DNA from: Amphirosellinia nigrospora
Taxonomy: Eukaryota > Ascomycota > Sordariomycetes > Xylariales > Xylariaceae
Assembly (NCBI GenBank): GCA_004123355.1
Contig: SCHM01000002.1
Location: 2,418,001 to 2,482,000, forward strand
Length of the DNA stretch: 64,000 nucleotides
Direction: 5' to 3'
Shown: piece by piece, positions 24,690 to 36,013 of the stretch
How the letters are laid out: every line of letters starts with the position of its first letter
Position numbering within the stretch: position 1 is the first letter of the stretch
Program-made: the position numbers and the translations under genes
Notes under the pieces: model-generated
Database searches by the model: none
What the model was told of the DNA's origin: nothing
Seen by the model: only the letters and a program-made list of their open reading frames with translations

Positions 24690-26615
24690 AGCGAGGACTG
24701 AATTGAGTGAGACGGCGAGGCGGCCCACATGCAACAGCGTGGAGCTGCGACCTGAGTGGTGAGCTCTGAAACTAGTGCCGGCCGTCGAAGCCGCCAGGCA
24801 AGACAATCAAATCAATGATAATGCGACGAAGCAAGAAAACCCAAACACCGTGTGATGCACACGCAACCGATTGGAGGGGGGCGGGATGCGGGATTAGGGA
24901 ATGATGAAGATGAAGATGGATGAGGAGGAGGAAAGCGACGAGGTAAATTGATGGAGAGATATTGTTGCGAGCCTAATCAACGGAACGGAACGGATGTGCG
25001 GGCGCGCGACCTCTGTACTTCCTTCCAGCCTCGTCAAATTTGACAATGAATAATCAATCCGATCGATCAATCTGGGGCGGGTTGGCGGGGCGGGTTGCAG
25101 GCTGCCAGCTGGTAGATACCTTAAATTTTGTCTTAGACAAAGCGTTTGCAATCCCGATTCTCTGCCCAGGTGCTGTAGAGAGTTGTTGTGCCAGGTGATG
25201 GGAAGTGGCGGTGTCGGGGGGATTCGATATCGAGAGAGAGTTTAAGTACCTAGGTAGTGGTGGTGACAGACGCAACAAGACGACTGTAGAGGAAACACAG
25301 GAAATAGGGAGATGCTACACTCCCTTGCTGTTCAAAATTTCTACACGACAACTGGGACGTGAGGGTAAAAAAGTGTTTGCATGGGAGAGAAAGACGCGAG
25401 AATCCAGAGACTCAACCACCAGTACTTGATGTTCGATCAGTGTGGTTGGCGGTTGGGCGGTCATGCAGGTATGAGCTGGCGCGGCCGAATAGGTTAGGCG
25501 TGTGTGCAGTGGCTTTCTACATTATCTAGGTACCTACCTACTTACTTGCCTAGGTACTCAAGGCACCATTCGCTCTTGCTGTTATTACCTATCTCGAAAG
25601 CAAACGACATTTAGGTAGGAGAGATAATTCGCAATCTATTCATACCAAGCAGAGTTTCTGATTCCACGGCTGTGTAATGCTTCATCTGAACATCGCTATT
25701 GAGATCATCATATCTGTAGGTTGACTGTGTTACTGAAGTACCAAGGCACTGTATGATACGAAGATCTAGTAACCTACTTAGTAGTAGTACCATATATTTT
25801 AATACCTTGGCGGGGTACTCAAATATCTTTTTAGGGATATCTTGGAAATGGTTCAAGATGCGACGAGCTGTAAGCAACCTCGCAGCATAATTGGAGTAGG
25901 AAATCCCTTTTAGCAAAGAAATGTATTTACGTAGTGCATATTGATTCTACCTACCTACATCCCTTCCATTTGTATCAGAGAGCCCGTTTTCGATCCCTTA
26001 GCACTAATTGAAGCTATAACATAGGTAGATCAATAAGATGCTTCGTCCTTGCCTTTTGGATGATGGGCAATTGGTAATTAGGAGCCGCCTTACCATTTCC
26101 GTAAGGCACCGACCCATATTTTCCAGTTTCAGCAGGGAAAAGGCTCTGACGCCATGGTTTAATTGGACGAGCTCGTGCGTCACCTCCTTTGGCAGTTTGC
26201 AGCTAGGTAAACTCAAATACCTAAATCTGGGGGCTGATGACAGGGCAGTACAGGTACCACACACCTGTATCACTTCGGCTCCAACCGTCCGCCGTCCAAT
26301 GTAGCGTACCACCACCACCACTATCGCTCCCGACCTCTAGATCCGGTTGCATCAGCAACATATTCGAACCTACCTACCTTATGACCTATACGCCAACGTG
26401 CACAGCTCCCTCTCCCTATCTACGAACAGTCTTAGCACCTACCTAACCCTTCGACTTGTGCAATTCGGGCACGACGCTGACCCCTTCACTCCTTACGCAA
26501 CGCGCGTCCTAAGATCTCAAGCTTGTATACCTCCGGTTTTACTTCCCCCACGGAAAGTGATCCATCGAGTATATACTTTGATCCATCGTCCCGTCGATTT
26601 GTATCGCTCGCTACA
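24690..26615. other. Intergenic between divergent genes, rich in TACCTA/TAGGTA words
   Basis: No gene. It holds the long leader of the decapping scaffold gene and the promoter of the small membrane protein. CTAGGTAC-type words cluster at about 25245, 25528-25560, 25610, 25770, 25945 and 26370-26445, often as near-palindromes. Confidence 0.5.
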
Positions 26616-27188
26616 ATGTTTTGTCTAAGGAGGTAAGCATCACTCACCGCTTCGCACTTTGCCCTGCCTCTCTTTGTACTTGCTTCGCATCGTCGTGCTG
26701 ACCCGAAACCGTCAACGCAGCTGGATCCCGCTCCTCTTTATCCCGCGAATGCCTCGCCGTCCTTCATCTTCCTCTTCTTCGTGTGCACATACTTCCTGAA
26801 CCGGCCGTGCGTCTACTGCTCGATTCTGCTGCTCATCCTGTTCGTCACGTCCTGCTACTGGTCCGACCGGTGCTTCTTCGAGTTTAGCAGCAACTGGTTT
26901 GCGCCCCGGATGACGTCGGCCGCTTTCGAGTCTTGGATAGACTCGCATTATCCGGCGAACGCCACCACCACGACCGCCTTCGTCGCGGAACCCGCCGGCT
27001 ACGACATCTTCAATAGCACCACCATCGAGACGCTGAATACCACTGCCAGTGCTCTAGCTGGCATTGCCGCTGATGAGATCACGCGCAAGCGGACTGAGTG
27101 GACGGGTCTGGGCATCGAGTGGTTGAGGAGTCTGCTCGGCAAGAGAGAATGGAGGATCGAATGCATGGATCTGAATATCAGACTCTAA
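26616..27188 (+). CDS. Small membrane protein of unknown function
   Basis: Exon 1 is only 17 bases (26616-26632); exon 2 is 26721-27188. The reading needs one missing C in the run near 26742; with it the protein has 161 residues and the length is a multiple of three. It has two adjacent hydrophobic segments, FIFLFFVCTYFL and CSILLLILFVTSCYW, and a lumenal or cytosolic tail with four N-glycosylation-like sites (NAT, NST, NTT and similar). I do not recognise the family. The tail after residue 100 is helical and basic (KRTEWTGLGIEWLRSLLGKR). Confidence 0.6.
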
Positions 27189-27648
27189 ACACGACCACAC
27201 GATTCGGATGGTAGATGACAGGTCAGACCTGCAGGAAGGGCCTGAACAGCATGGCATTGGCGTTTCATTCTGGTTTAGATCCGAGGCAAAAGCAATACAC
27301 TGAAGTCCTCATTTGTGCATGCTATATGATATATCACCTCCGACACAGGAGCTAGCCCTCAACGCCTAGGTTGAAGGGTCACATGTGTATTTAATGTAGA
27401 AGGTCTAGGACATACATAACATCATTGATTCTTGCAAGTCATAATAATAATTTGATGGTTTGGTCCGAATACTTATAACATGTTGTCTTAGATTTTACGT
27501 AAATTAGCGTGGGGCAAATGTTTGAGCACGAGGCTTCTCATCTCAACCAACACATACCTGGCAAATATATATCTGTAAAGAAGTAACGAGAAGCACATGT
27601 AGAACAGGCCATCATTCTACACACGCTCTCATGCAATCACCCAACACC
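27189..27648. other. Intergenic between convergent genes
   Basis: AT-rich 3' UTR sequence for the two flanking genes; nothing else seen. Confidence 0.4.
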
Positions 27649-29303
27649 TCATCCCTTGTAAGTAACATTCATAGCCCGGACCCAAGGCTTCCAATACCCC
27701 TCGATAGTTCCAGGGTCGTTCCACGAGCTCCAGTCAGGACTCGTCAAACCCCACGTATCCACGAGACCCTGCGTGCCCTGGCGGATGCGATAGCTCCCGG
27801 CCAGCGACCACGTCATCCAGCTGACGCCGTATCGTGTGGTGAAGTTTTTGATGCAGTTTTGCAGGAGGTCGTCGTACAGGCTGCCATCCTGCGCGTGGCC
27901 GAACTCGGAGAATATCACGGGCGTCAGCCGCTTCGCGGGTAGGCAATCGCCCGTGAGCGCGCACCCGGCGGCGTTCGGCTCGATGCCGAGCGCGTTGAAG
28001 CCGTTGCGATAGAGTCCTGCCTCGATGATGACGCATGTCCCTGTGTCGATGTCCTCGCTCCCGCTGTAGAGATGGAGCTCCCAGACGAGTTTGTTGGACC
28101 AGGGGTGGGCGGTTAGGTCGAAGACGACGGGGTCCCGACGGTACGCATCTCGAATCGCGGTGCACTTGTAGCACTACAACTTCAAGTCAGTTATCGCCAT
28201 GTGTATTGGGCGGGGTGAAGAGCTTCCAGGGCATAGTTCCGGCCTGAAAAGTGTTGCACTCTTCAAATAGCTAGATCAGAAGATCAAGATACGTACCGGC
28301 GCCGTAAGGACGTTCTTCCCCGTCGTGAGGGCCGACAAGTCCTGGTCATACTGCATCCCGCTCCACGTGATGAGAAGATCGCTGTTCGCAGCATGGATGG
28401 CATCCGCGCCGGCCGTCATGTTTCCCACGAGCGTAGCCCAGTTATGATACAGATCTGTGCGATTCCAGCTCTCGCGCAACTCGTTGCGCAGGGACATGGA
28501 GACGACATTCGGATGCTGCTTAGCCCACGTCGCGACGTACGAGAGACCACGCAGCCAGTTCTTCACGGGGAAGGAGACATCCTCGAACCACGCGTTTCCG
28601 TCCACATGGCTGCAGCACCATGGGCCTTGCCGACGTGCACATCCGGGTGGATGAATATCCCCTTCGCGAGCGCCGTACTCGCGATGTCTGACCAGATCTC
28701 GAAACGCGTCGTTTCCAGTGTCCAGCTAGGGTTCTTAGCTATGATGGCCTTTGCGACCCGTGTCCCGTTTACTGAGCCCAGGGCGGCTGTCGAAGCATCG
28801 ATCACGGGACGTCCTGTCCTTTGCGGTCGTAGATCTCGTCGATCATCTGGATGGCGTAACCCCTGAATACGCATGAGGATACACATATATGGAATCAGAC
28901 GCCGGGAATTAGAGAATAAGGCGCTCGTACATGCGAATGTAGTTGAATCCAACACTGGCTACATCATCGAGAATGTCGGCGGCTGATTTCCACTCCAGAC
29001 CCTCAGGTATCATCTCGCCTTACTGATGCTCAGCTCAAAGCCCTCATCTCTCATTCTTCAGTGACCCCATTCCCGTCATTTGCTTACCGCTCATGGGCCA
29101 ATTGACCCCAGCCCATGTGATGACATCTCCGCGACTATTCACTACGTCCCGTCCTTTTGTGCTGAATGGTGCGTAAGGCCATTTCCGCCCAGCCGAATCC
29201 GTCTGTTGACGCTCGATGGCCCCCAAGTGAACATTCTGTGGAAATGTCGCCGATGCACAGGCCAGCCCTAAAAAGAACGGATCGAAGAGATAGAATGTCT
29301 CAT
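27649..29303 (-). CDS. Glycoside hydrolase family 5 enzyme, probably secreted
   Basis: A retaining (beta/alpha)8 glycosidase. The start at 29303 gives a short signal-peptide-like leader if one T is missing in the T run near 29265. Then come ITWAGVNWPMSG (strand beta-1), MIPEGLEWKSAADILDDVAS and the GYAIQMIDEIYDR helix after two short introns. The acid/base Glu is in SMSLRNELRE and the nucleophile Glu in VIFSEFGHAQDG, the two diagnostic GH5 sites, with an HPWSNKLVWELHLYSG strand between. Frame breaks at about 28814 and 28615 are single missing bases. Intron borders between 28180 and 28320 are not resolved. It resembles fungal GH5 proteins annotated loosely as cellulase family; the true substrate cannot be read from sequence. 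Confidence 0.85.
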
Positions 29304-30390
29304 ATTTATGTGAGGCGTACCCAGTAGTGATTCAACACAAAGTGTTGCGGGGTTTCATTAGGTACTGGTCAGGATGGGCCCACAGAGGCGACGGCGTTGT
29401 TTATGATCTATAGATGTAGGTACAGCGATACTGGATTGAATTAGGTAATCCTAACAAGTTAGCGGAAACACTGAATTCGGTAGAGTACTAGGTATGTTTC
29501 TAGTATTGGAAGTTCAGTAGTATGTATTGAAAAAGAACGAGGGGTGCAGAACAGAAATAAGTAGTACGGAGAAGGTGTACCGAAAAAAATACTTAAAGCA
29601 GTAGATACCTAGGGATTATGAGAGCACCCAACTGGTTTAAGTTGTAAATACCTTGGGCTAGTTTTGACGTACCTATCAGATGCAAGCTATGTATGCAGGG
29701 TAGAGTTGGATGATGGAGAGAAACCTTTTGACTCCCTAGCTCTATTGTGGTAGGTACAAACTAAATGACTAGGTACCTACTGTGCAGGGAGTTAAGGTCA
29801 CATATGCTTTCTATACCTAGGATATCGTTTGCCTTGCTACCTAAGTAGTATTGATGCTTTTGATTGATTCTAAGTTGCAGTAACTTACTATGTAATATAG
29901 TTTTACGGATATAATGGTTGTTTCTGCCGATGCTTAGGCGATCCGGAGCATGACGTATGCTAGCTACTATGTTTAGACTAAAACTATATATTGTCATTAC
30001 TTACCTACTTTAAAAAAGACGACCTGAAGAAGGAAGTACTCGGACAACTGAGAAAGTCTTACTACTAGATTGTTAGAAGGCTTCTTGGATTGCTATATTT
30101 GCTCGCTGTAGAGAGCCTGTGCCTATAAGTATCAGTTTACCCCCGATCGTCTTTGCATTCTTTTTTGTTTCTTCCAAGCTTTCGTCCATATACTACCTAC
30201 TCTATATTACCTACTCCAACTTCCAGCCATTGCGGCAACGATAAATACTTAGCCACGAATTATCAACGTTAAACGACGTCTTCTTTGTTTTACGTAAGCT
30301 ATTGAATACCTGGGTGCTGACTGATGGTCGAGCGAGATGTAAGCTAAAATAAAGTCTTAGCATAACATATCTCACGGAATAAAAACGACG

Positions 30391-30417
30391 CCGTTAATAC
30401 TCCGAGAGTATTAACGG
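30391..30417. repeat. Perfect 12-bp inverted repeat with 3-base loop
   Basis: CCGTTAATACTC at 30391-30402 is followed by CGA and then its exact reverse complement GAGTATTAACGG at 30406-30417. It sits about 70 bases upstream of a decayed ATG frame, so it may be a terminal or promoter structure of a dead mobile element or a transcription-factor site. Confidence 0.8.
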
Positions 30418-30485
30418 TATATATCCACTTCTACGCGACAACATATAGCACAGCACTACTACTTGCTGTTATCGATCTCTGCATT

Positions 30486-31065
30486 ATGTCGGACCCCAGT
30501 ACCTAGAAACCCCGGTTTAACGAGTTAGAAGCGGCCTATCTAAGATATATCGGTACGATAGAAGAAGCGTTACTCCAGATCCAACACACGGTAGGAGTCG
30601 TGCGCGATCGCAACAAGGCCCTAAGAATCATACACGATCGCCTCACAAACTGAAGTAAACATTCTCAAGTCCAGATCCGTCGCTACAGATATCTCGGTAT
30701 CCAACCTAAGCATCAAGGTCTGAGCCATTAAACAAGCCTTGCTATAAACAACCAACCACAGAACATAAATAGGCTGTTCGTCGGGCCTCGCTTAAAGCAG
30801 TTAATTGGCCCGGAAAAGCACGGGAGTCTTATTGAGGCTTATATCATTCGGCTAGTATGATAATCAGGGTTAACTGACAAGTATACCAAACCTATAGAGC
30901 AATATCCCGTGCTAATTCTATTCAGAGCATTTATTACGGTCGGCGCAACAGATACAGCATCGAACCCTAGTCCGTTACTAGATTAACGCTTCAAAGATGT
31001 AGGGTTTATGTATCCCATCTACCTAGCTAGACATAGGTTCCCCATATGTCGTCGCTCGGCAAAAA
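30486..31065 (+). pseudogene. Decayed coding relic, probably from a repeat family
   Basis: From the ATG at 30486 a frame with normal amino-acid composition (MSDPST, stop, then FNELEAAYLRYIGTIEEA and on to RIIHDRLTN) ends at a TGA at 30651-30653. A second open stretch from 30876 reads KYTKPIEQYPVLILFRAFIT, then ASNPSPLLD, a stop, and FKDVGFMYPIYLARHRF. The TAG and TAA inside are the kind of stops made by C-to-T change, as in RIP, though this cannot be proven without a family alignment. The first part is helical like a retroelement gag N-terminus, but I cannot assign a family. Confidence 0.45.
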
Positions 31066-31734
31066 ACATCATTCCAAGGTGAAGCCATATTTCTTGATCC
31101 TAGCATATCGAGTTGTTTGGCATTGCTAATAGCCCAAAAGTAAGCAATAGGTGAAATCCAGTGTTATAACCCCATAATGACCTTACACCGCCTTCTGTGA
31201 GTACATAGGGACGTTAAGCAAAAGACAAGATCGAGGCCCGCTCGACAACGCAATCATAGATGCGCTCCAATCGGCTCGTGGCGAGATGTACACAGGTTGG
31301 GGGAAGATGCCCATGTGGTAGGTGAGGAGATTGGGTTGCATTGGAGTGCTGGGGAGAAATGCACCTCGGACGCATTCAGCGGGGCACGCTCGATGAGCTC
31401 GATGAGCCCATAATCGAATATTCAAGCCATGCAAGCGGCGCCCAGGTGTATTATATGGCAAGACATTACTACGTAACGAGGCAAATCACTTTTCCTACGT
31501 CGTTGGGTTTAGAGCAGTTATATATATGGTATTTATTTGTTTCGCCGGATTGAGACCAAATTTCTTGTAGACACCTAACCTATACCCTCGCATCCAGCAA
31601 CGCCGCGCTCACTTGGTTCTATATCATACAAGCTGTTTAAGTACCTAATACACAATTTTGGATATCTACCAAAGCATGAATATTCCCGTCCGACTAATGC
31701 AATGCTGGAATGGACCAAGAATTGTTAATGTCTT

Positions 31735-33603
31735 CTATAGTTTGGGTTGGATAGATGATCGTATGGTGTTAGAGGCCTCCTGATTAACTAGAACTTCACC
31801 CGTCTTCTGACCATTACCAAAAAGATCACTTGCACTGTCAAATCGTCCCTACGTAATGTGTTAGCTTTGGGGATCAAACGAAAGTTGGCATGACTTACCT
31901 GTATCTCCTAGAGAATGGTGAGACGAGAGTCAACAAAGCACAGACCTGCTCTTCATTCTTGCCCCCGAGGGCGTTGCGAATTAAATGCGTCGCGACATTT
32001 TTGTCTTTCACAACGAATCGTTCTTTTTCATCCGGCGAGATACCCCACTGGGCTAGGCGGATCGGCTTCTTCTGGCCGTCCAACCCCTCACTGTTCCCGG
32101 CTTCGACAGGTAGAGTTTGACTGGAACCAAATATCTTGGACCATAACGAGTTAAGTTGCGAGGGAGTTTCGATGGCCTGTGTTTCAATCCATTTGCCAAC
32201 AAGTCCAACAACTTCCTCGTTCGTCAGCATTTCCCAGAGCCCATCCGTAGCCATCACCAAGAAATCACCCTTCTCGGGTTGGACTTGGGTTGTAGTCACA
32301 ACAGGCTCAGCTGTTACATAAGGAGGAGTTTTCAGATATGGCGAAGCGTGTCGACCAAAGAACGAGGTGCGAAGTCGGTCAGATATAGCCTTGCTCCACT
32401 TGTAACTGGCATCGCCAAATGCCCGAGTGGGCTCAAGGCCACCGAGGACTCGGCCATGGTGGACGACACGGCTTTCCCCAGGGTGTGCTTTGCGCAAGCG
32501 GGCCTCTTCATTCGGGTTGCTACCAGTCTGATCTTCGGAAAGAGCTGTGGCAGTCCATTTACCAGAATTGCTCCGCCGACCCAGCACAGCTCGCGAATCT
32601 CCCGTGCAAGCTACTCGCAGGGTCTTGGAGCTGCTGTCATAGAATGAGAGTAGAGCACATGATCCTGACAGAGCTGGTCCCAGTAATTCAGCTGCGGCTG
32701 TTTTCGAATTTGACTTCAAGACCTTTTCCACGCTACCATGGACTATATCATCGTCTAAACGGGTAAAGCCAGCTTTCATCGCAGCATCAATAGCCTCAGG
32801 CGATGGCGCCGTACCTAGAGTTTCGGCGGCTTTGTATGTCGTATTTAGCTCTCGACCAACATAGTTGATTAATGTTTGCCGTAGCTTGGCCGATGTAGTC
32901 CATCCGCTAAGCGTACTATTAGCTTTGTCAACCAAGATTAGTAGGTTCATGAAACGTACGCATGCCCATCAAAAACACCCCAGAACATCCACTCGTTGGC
33001 TGATTTGTCCTGTCCAGCTACCTCGACAATCTTTTCGGCGTGGTCATCCTCAATTGGGTTGTTGCTTGCTAACTGGACAATGTCGTACCGTAATACACCT
33101 TGTCCCCTGTTGACCAGGAAGGAAGCTTCATTCTGCCGTAGCTTTTCCGTCGCTTGATCTGGTGTGAGCATCTCTAAGACGTTTCTCCCACTCCCATCGG
33201 CGTTCTTTGAAATGGGGCCCTCTCCCACGAAGGTGCCGGTATGTAATTCGTCGGCACCAACCACGAGAACGTTTCGAGTAGGCACCGCGTCACTCGAGAG
33301 TTGGGTTGGGGTGGTGGAGAGTGCCCTTCCAAAAGTCTGGTCTAAGGTGCCGTTGCCCTTGTATGTGTACCAGGCACCGTACCCAACGAGGCTTGACACC
33401 AGGGCAACGGAGAAGCGGCGGATATACATCGAGGATCGAAGCGGTTCACCCAGCGCATAGTTAGACCGAGAGGAAGACGACCGAGTAAGCGTAAGGTTAG
33501 GGTGCTGGGACGAGACGATACGTCGAGGGCGGCCTGCACAAGGCAAATTCCGGACAGGGTATTGACAGGTCGTCCGAAGAGATCTGATGGCTACACGACG
33601 CAT
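31735..33603 (-). CDS. Mitochondrial PP2C-type protein phosphatase (Ptc5-like)
   Basis: Mg/Mn-dependent Ser/Thr phosphatase; yeast Ptc5 dephosphorylates the pyruvate dehydrogenase E1 alpha subunit. The start at 33603 gives an Arg-rich amphipathic presequence (MRRVAIRSLRTTCQYPVRN) followed by one membrane segment (FSVALVSSLVGYGAWYTY), the layout of Ptc5. PP2C motifs in order: NEWMFWGVFDGHAG across intron 1 (metal Asp), LRVACTGDSRAVLGRR, ARAFGD-type LEPTRAFGDASYKW, and FLVMATDGLWEML with the second metal Asp. The C-terminus runs over a last intron (acceptor near 31850) into DDLTVQVIF. There a run of five T needs a sixth to keep the frame to the TAG at 31735; as written it stops about 30 bases earlier. 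Divergent from the KPWE protein gene. Confidence 0.87.
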
Positions 33604-34071
33604 TGGGAGAAGTGTTGAGTGTGCGCTTGCTAATGTCCAGCAAGCGTCGCACGTGGTAGTTCTAAAAGATGGAGGAAGTGGAAGAGTAGGACAGGGATGT
33701 GTGATAGATGAGAGATGGAAGTGGAGCAAGTCGGATGCTACAGCGGGCGGCGGTTTCTATTCTAGCGCCTCGATTTACATGTACAAAGTACCGACTAAGT
33801 GGGCACTGTGTACGTTTAGGTAACCTGTCTCGTGAAATGCTGCCCGCTCTAAGCTGAGACATTACTGAATTTCTTATATAAGTGTGAAGAGAGAGTGGTG
33901 AAGCCAGCACCGAGTCGAAAGGAAAAGCACGTATTTTGGGCGATATACCGGTATTAAGTTCTATCAAGCCCCTATTGCTGGTCTCGTCCTTTTCAGTTGC
34001 GACATACTTCATTTGTAGAGATATTATATCCTCAACATATATAGAACCCGGCAAACACAACGAAGTAAATC
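33604..34071. promoter_or_regulatory. Divergent intergenic region, Ptc5-like gene and KPWE-protein gene
   Basis: 468 bases between two start codons pointing apart, so both promoters must lie here or in the leaders. No specific operator was recognised. Confidence 0.5.
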
Positions 34072-34972
34072 ATGGCAGCGCCGGCAGCCTCGCAGCGGGT
34101 GGCTGACATCCAGCGCCGTGCGGCCGAGAAGCCCGAAGTTGCATTCAAGGCTTTCGACACATATCCCTGGCAGGCTGACCAGTTGTTCAATGTAAGCAGA
34201 TCATTTACAAATCATTCATTATACCGGTATTAACATGAAATGGGAAGCGGAAATTGATGGGCGCTTTATACGCTGTTGAACCAGAGGGTTCGCAGTTGGC
34301 CGAGATCGCACTCCAAATGCGCATCGACAGATTCGCGGAACGAATACAGATCCAGATAGACAAGGACGCATATAAGCAGTGGCTTTCAACGACAGGAAAT
34401 CTTCAGCCCCGGCTCTTTTCTGAGCACAATTTAGCACAGGAGGTAGAGGGAAAGGTAATTCTTAAGCTTAATCTGATCCTCACCCTTCATTCCTCTCGTC
34501 TTCCTATATGCGCCTACTCACCTAGTCTTTCGAGAGTCGTACATAATGCTAAACTAGGGATTAGGTACCACCAGAGCAAAGAAGACTCGCTATCCTCCAT
34601 GCTGAATTCGGATATCCGCAGGATCAATCCGCCGAGGAGCCTGTAGATTCCTCAATCCCTAGTTGGCAGCGAGCAGCCCCTAAAGCCGAGCTCTTCATAC
34701 CTAAGAACGCAGGGCCATCCACTTCTGACAGCGCGGCGTTGCCGTACCCTAAGAAGTTCGAGGAAATAGTCAAGTTCTTAGAGACGGGTGAGACGATACC
34801 GGGCATTCGGCAGATCCCAGATACGGTCATTGATGATCCTTCAATATCGACTCACGGAACCAGGCAGGTGCCGTTGAAGCCGTGGGAACGGAATAGCGCA
34901 AACATCAATGAAAATACGGAACAAGATTTGGGTGCACCTTCGAGCAATACAATAGTCTCCCACTCAGAATAA
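34072..34972 (+). CDS. KPWE-motif protein resembling the peroxin Pex39
   Basis: Exons 34072-34191, 34248-34454 and 34565-34972 give 244 residues with no frame problem. The N-terminal half is a helical, soluble domain (DTYPWQADQLFN, ALYAVEPEGSQLAEIALQMR). The C-terminal half contains YPKKFEEIVKFLETGETIPG, then GIRQIPDTV, and ends in QVPLKPWERN. This combination of a 'PYP...F.E....I..G..IPGI..IP' block followed by K/R-PWE is the pattern of Pex39 (yeast Yjr012c, human C6orf226), a recently described factor that helps Pex7 import PTS2 cargo. KPWE is also found in Pex13, and related C-terminal blocks occur in some other fungal peroxins. The extra N-terminal domain is not part of human C6orf226. 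Function is therefore inferred, not shown. Confidence 0.62.
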
Positions 34973-35183
34973 CAGGCTTAAGGTATTTTGTGGGCTTCGT
35001 AATATGGGGTGAGAAGGTATGATATTGTAAAATTAGACATGTTTGGTTATGGAAAGCAACCACATCGGTTACCCATCATGACATCTTAAGGATATCATAT
35101 CTGTGCATACTCAGGGATATAGTATGCGGTGTGTTTGGGGTATTCCTATAGCCCGTGGATGATGATGAACAAATGAGACCACA

Positions 35184-36013
35184 TTAGCCATCTATATCCA
35201 TCGCATCGCCTATATCCATCGCGTCACGAGTAAACGATCCCCTCCGCTCCGGTGGCCCGGGAGCGAGTGGCGCAGACGTAGATGGTCTAGTCGTAGTAAG
35301 AGGGAAGGTATTCTCTCTCATCTGACGCTGGAGGTTGGCTCTCCGGTCCTCTTTCTCTTTTTTGACAGCAGCCCTATGTCCCTCTAGCTGCTCGTCCCAT
35401 CCCCATTTAACCAAGTTGAGCACGTGTGCCAATGCCGCAGAGCGTGGCGTCTGTCGCCACTCGTCCACATCTACTCTAAACATCTTCTGGCTTCGTATGG
35501 TAGCGAGATCCATGTATTCTGGATCCCGGGTCCCCGTGGCCGCTGTGGTAAGCCAGGTGGACGCGACGTGTGGTGTGACCGTCTCTCAAGTGAGTGCTCT
35601 CGGCTACCACCAGCATCTTCGTTGCGCCAGTACTCTCCCTCTCTTAGTATGTTCAGCACAGCCTCCTCATCCTCGCGGAGAATAATCTCCTCAAGAAGCA
35701 GTTCTCTGTCCGTCGTTTGCTGCGGCTCCGTGATTGGGCGACGATAGACGTCGTACTGCACGCGCTCGACCTGTCCAGCGCGGCGCACACGCTCGGCCTC
35801 GCGCAGCAGCATCGCCACCATGTTCTTCTCGACCCCAGCGGCGTGCGAATCAAGAGCTTTGATCGCAGTTTCCATGCGTTCTCTCGGGTCATCCGACAAC
35901 GGCGGTTGCGGCTGGGTAAAGTCTTCGTCAGTCGGCACGAAAATTGACGGAGAGATGCTGGCCAAGACCGGGATATCCCCTGGATCGTTTTGGTTCGTCT
36001 CATCCTGATTCAT
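35184..36013 (-). CDS. Acidic, helical protein of unknown function
   Basis: Start at 36013 (MNQDETNQNDPGDIPVL). One missing G in the run of Gs and Cs near 35528 joins two frames into a 276-residue protein; the stretch after it (MDLATIRSQKMFRVDVDEW) is compositionally coding. Long charged helices run through ERMETAIKALDSHAAGVEKN and LLEEIILREDEEAVLNILRE, then a basic helix (HRAAVKKEKEDRRANLQRQ) and a tail repeating DAMDI. No membrane segment or signal peptide. I do not recognise a family; a coiled-coil role in a nuclear complex is only a guess. Confidence 0.6.

Larger units (their letters stand above)
29304..31734. other. AT-rich gene desert
   Basis: 2.4 kb without an intact gene. Between 29300 and 30300 it is AT-rich with many TACCTA/TAGGTA words. 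From about 30390 to 31070 it holds a palindrome and a decayed coding relic, listed separately. No intact transposase or reverse transcriptase is seen. Confidence 0.55.

Noticed and set aside
31183-31553. Overlapping frames in the gene desert
   Set aside because: Composition unlike protein and no splice or start context.
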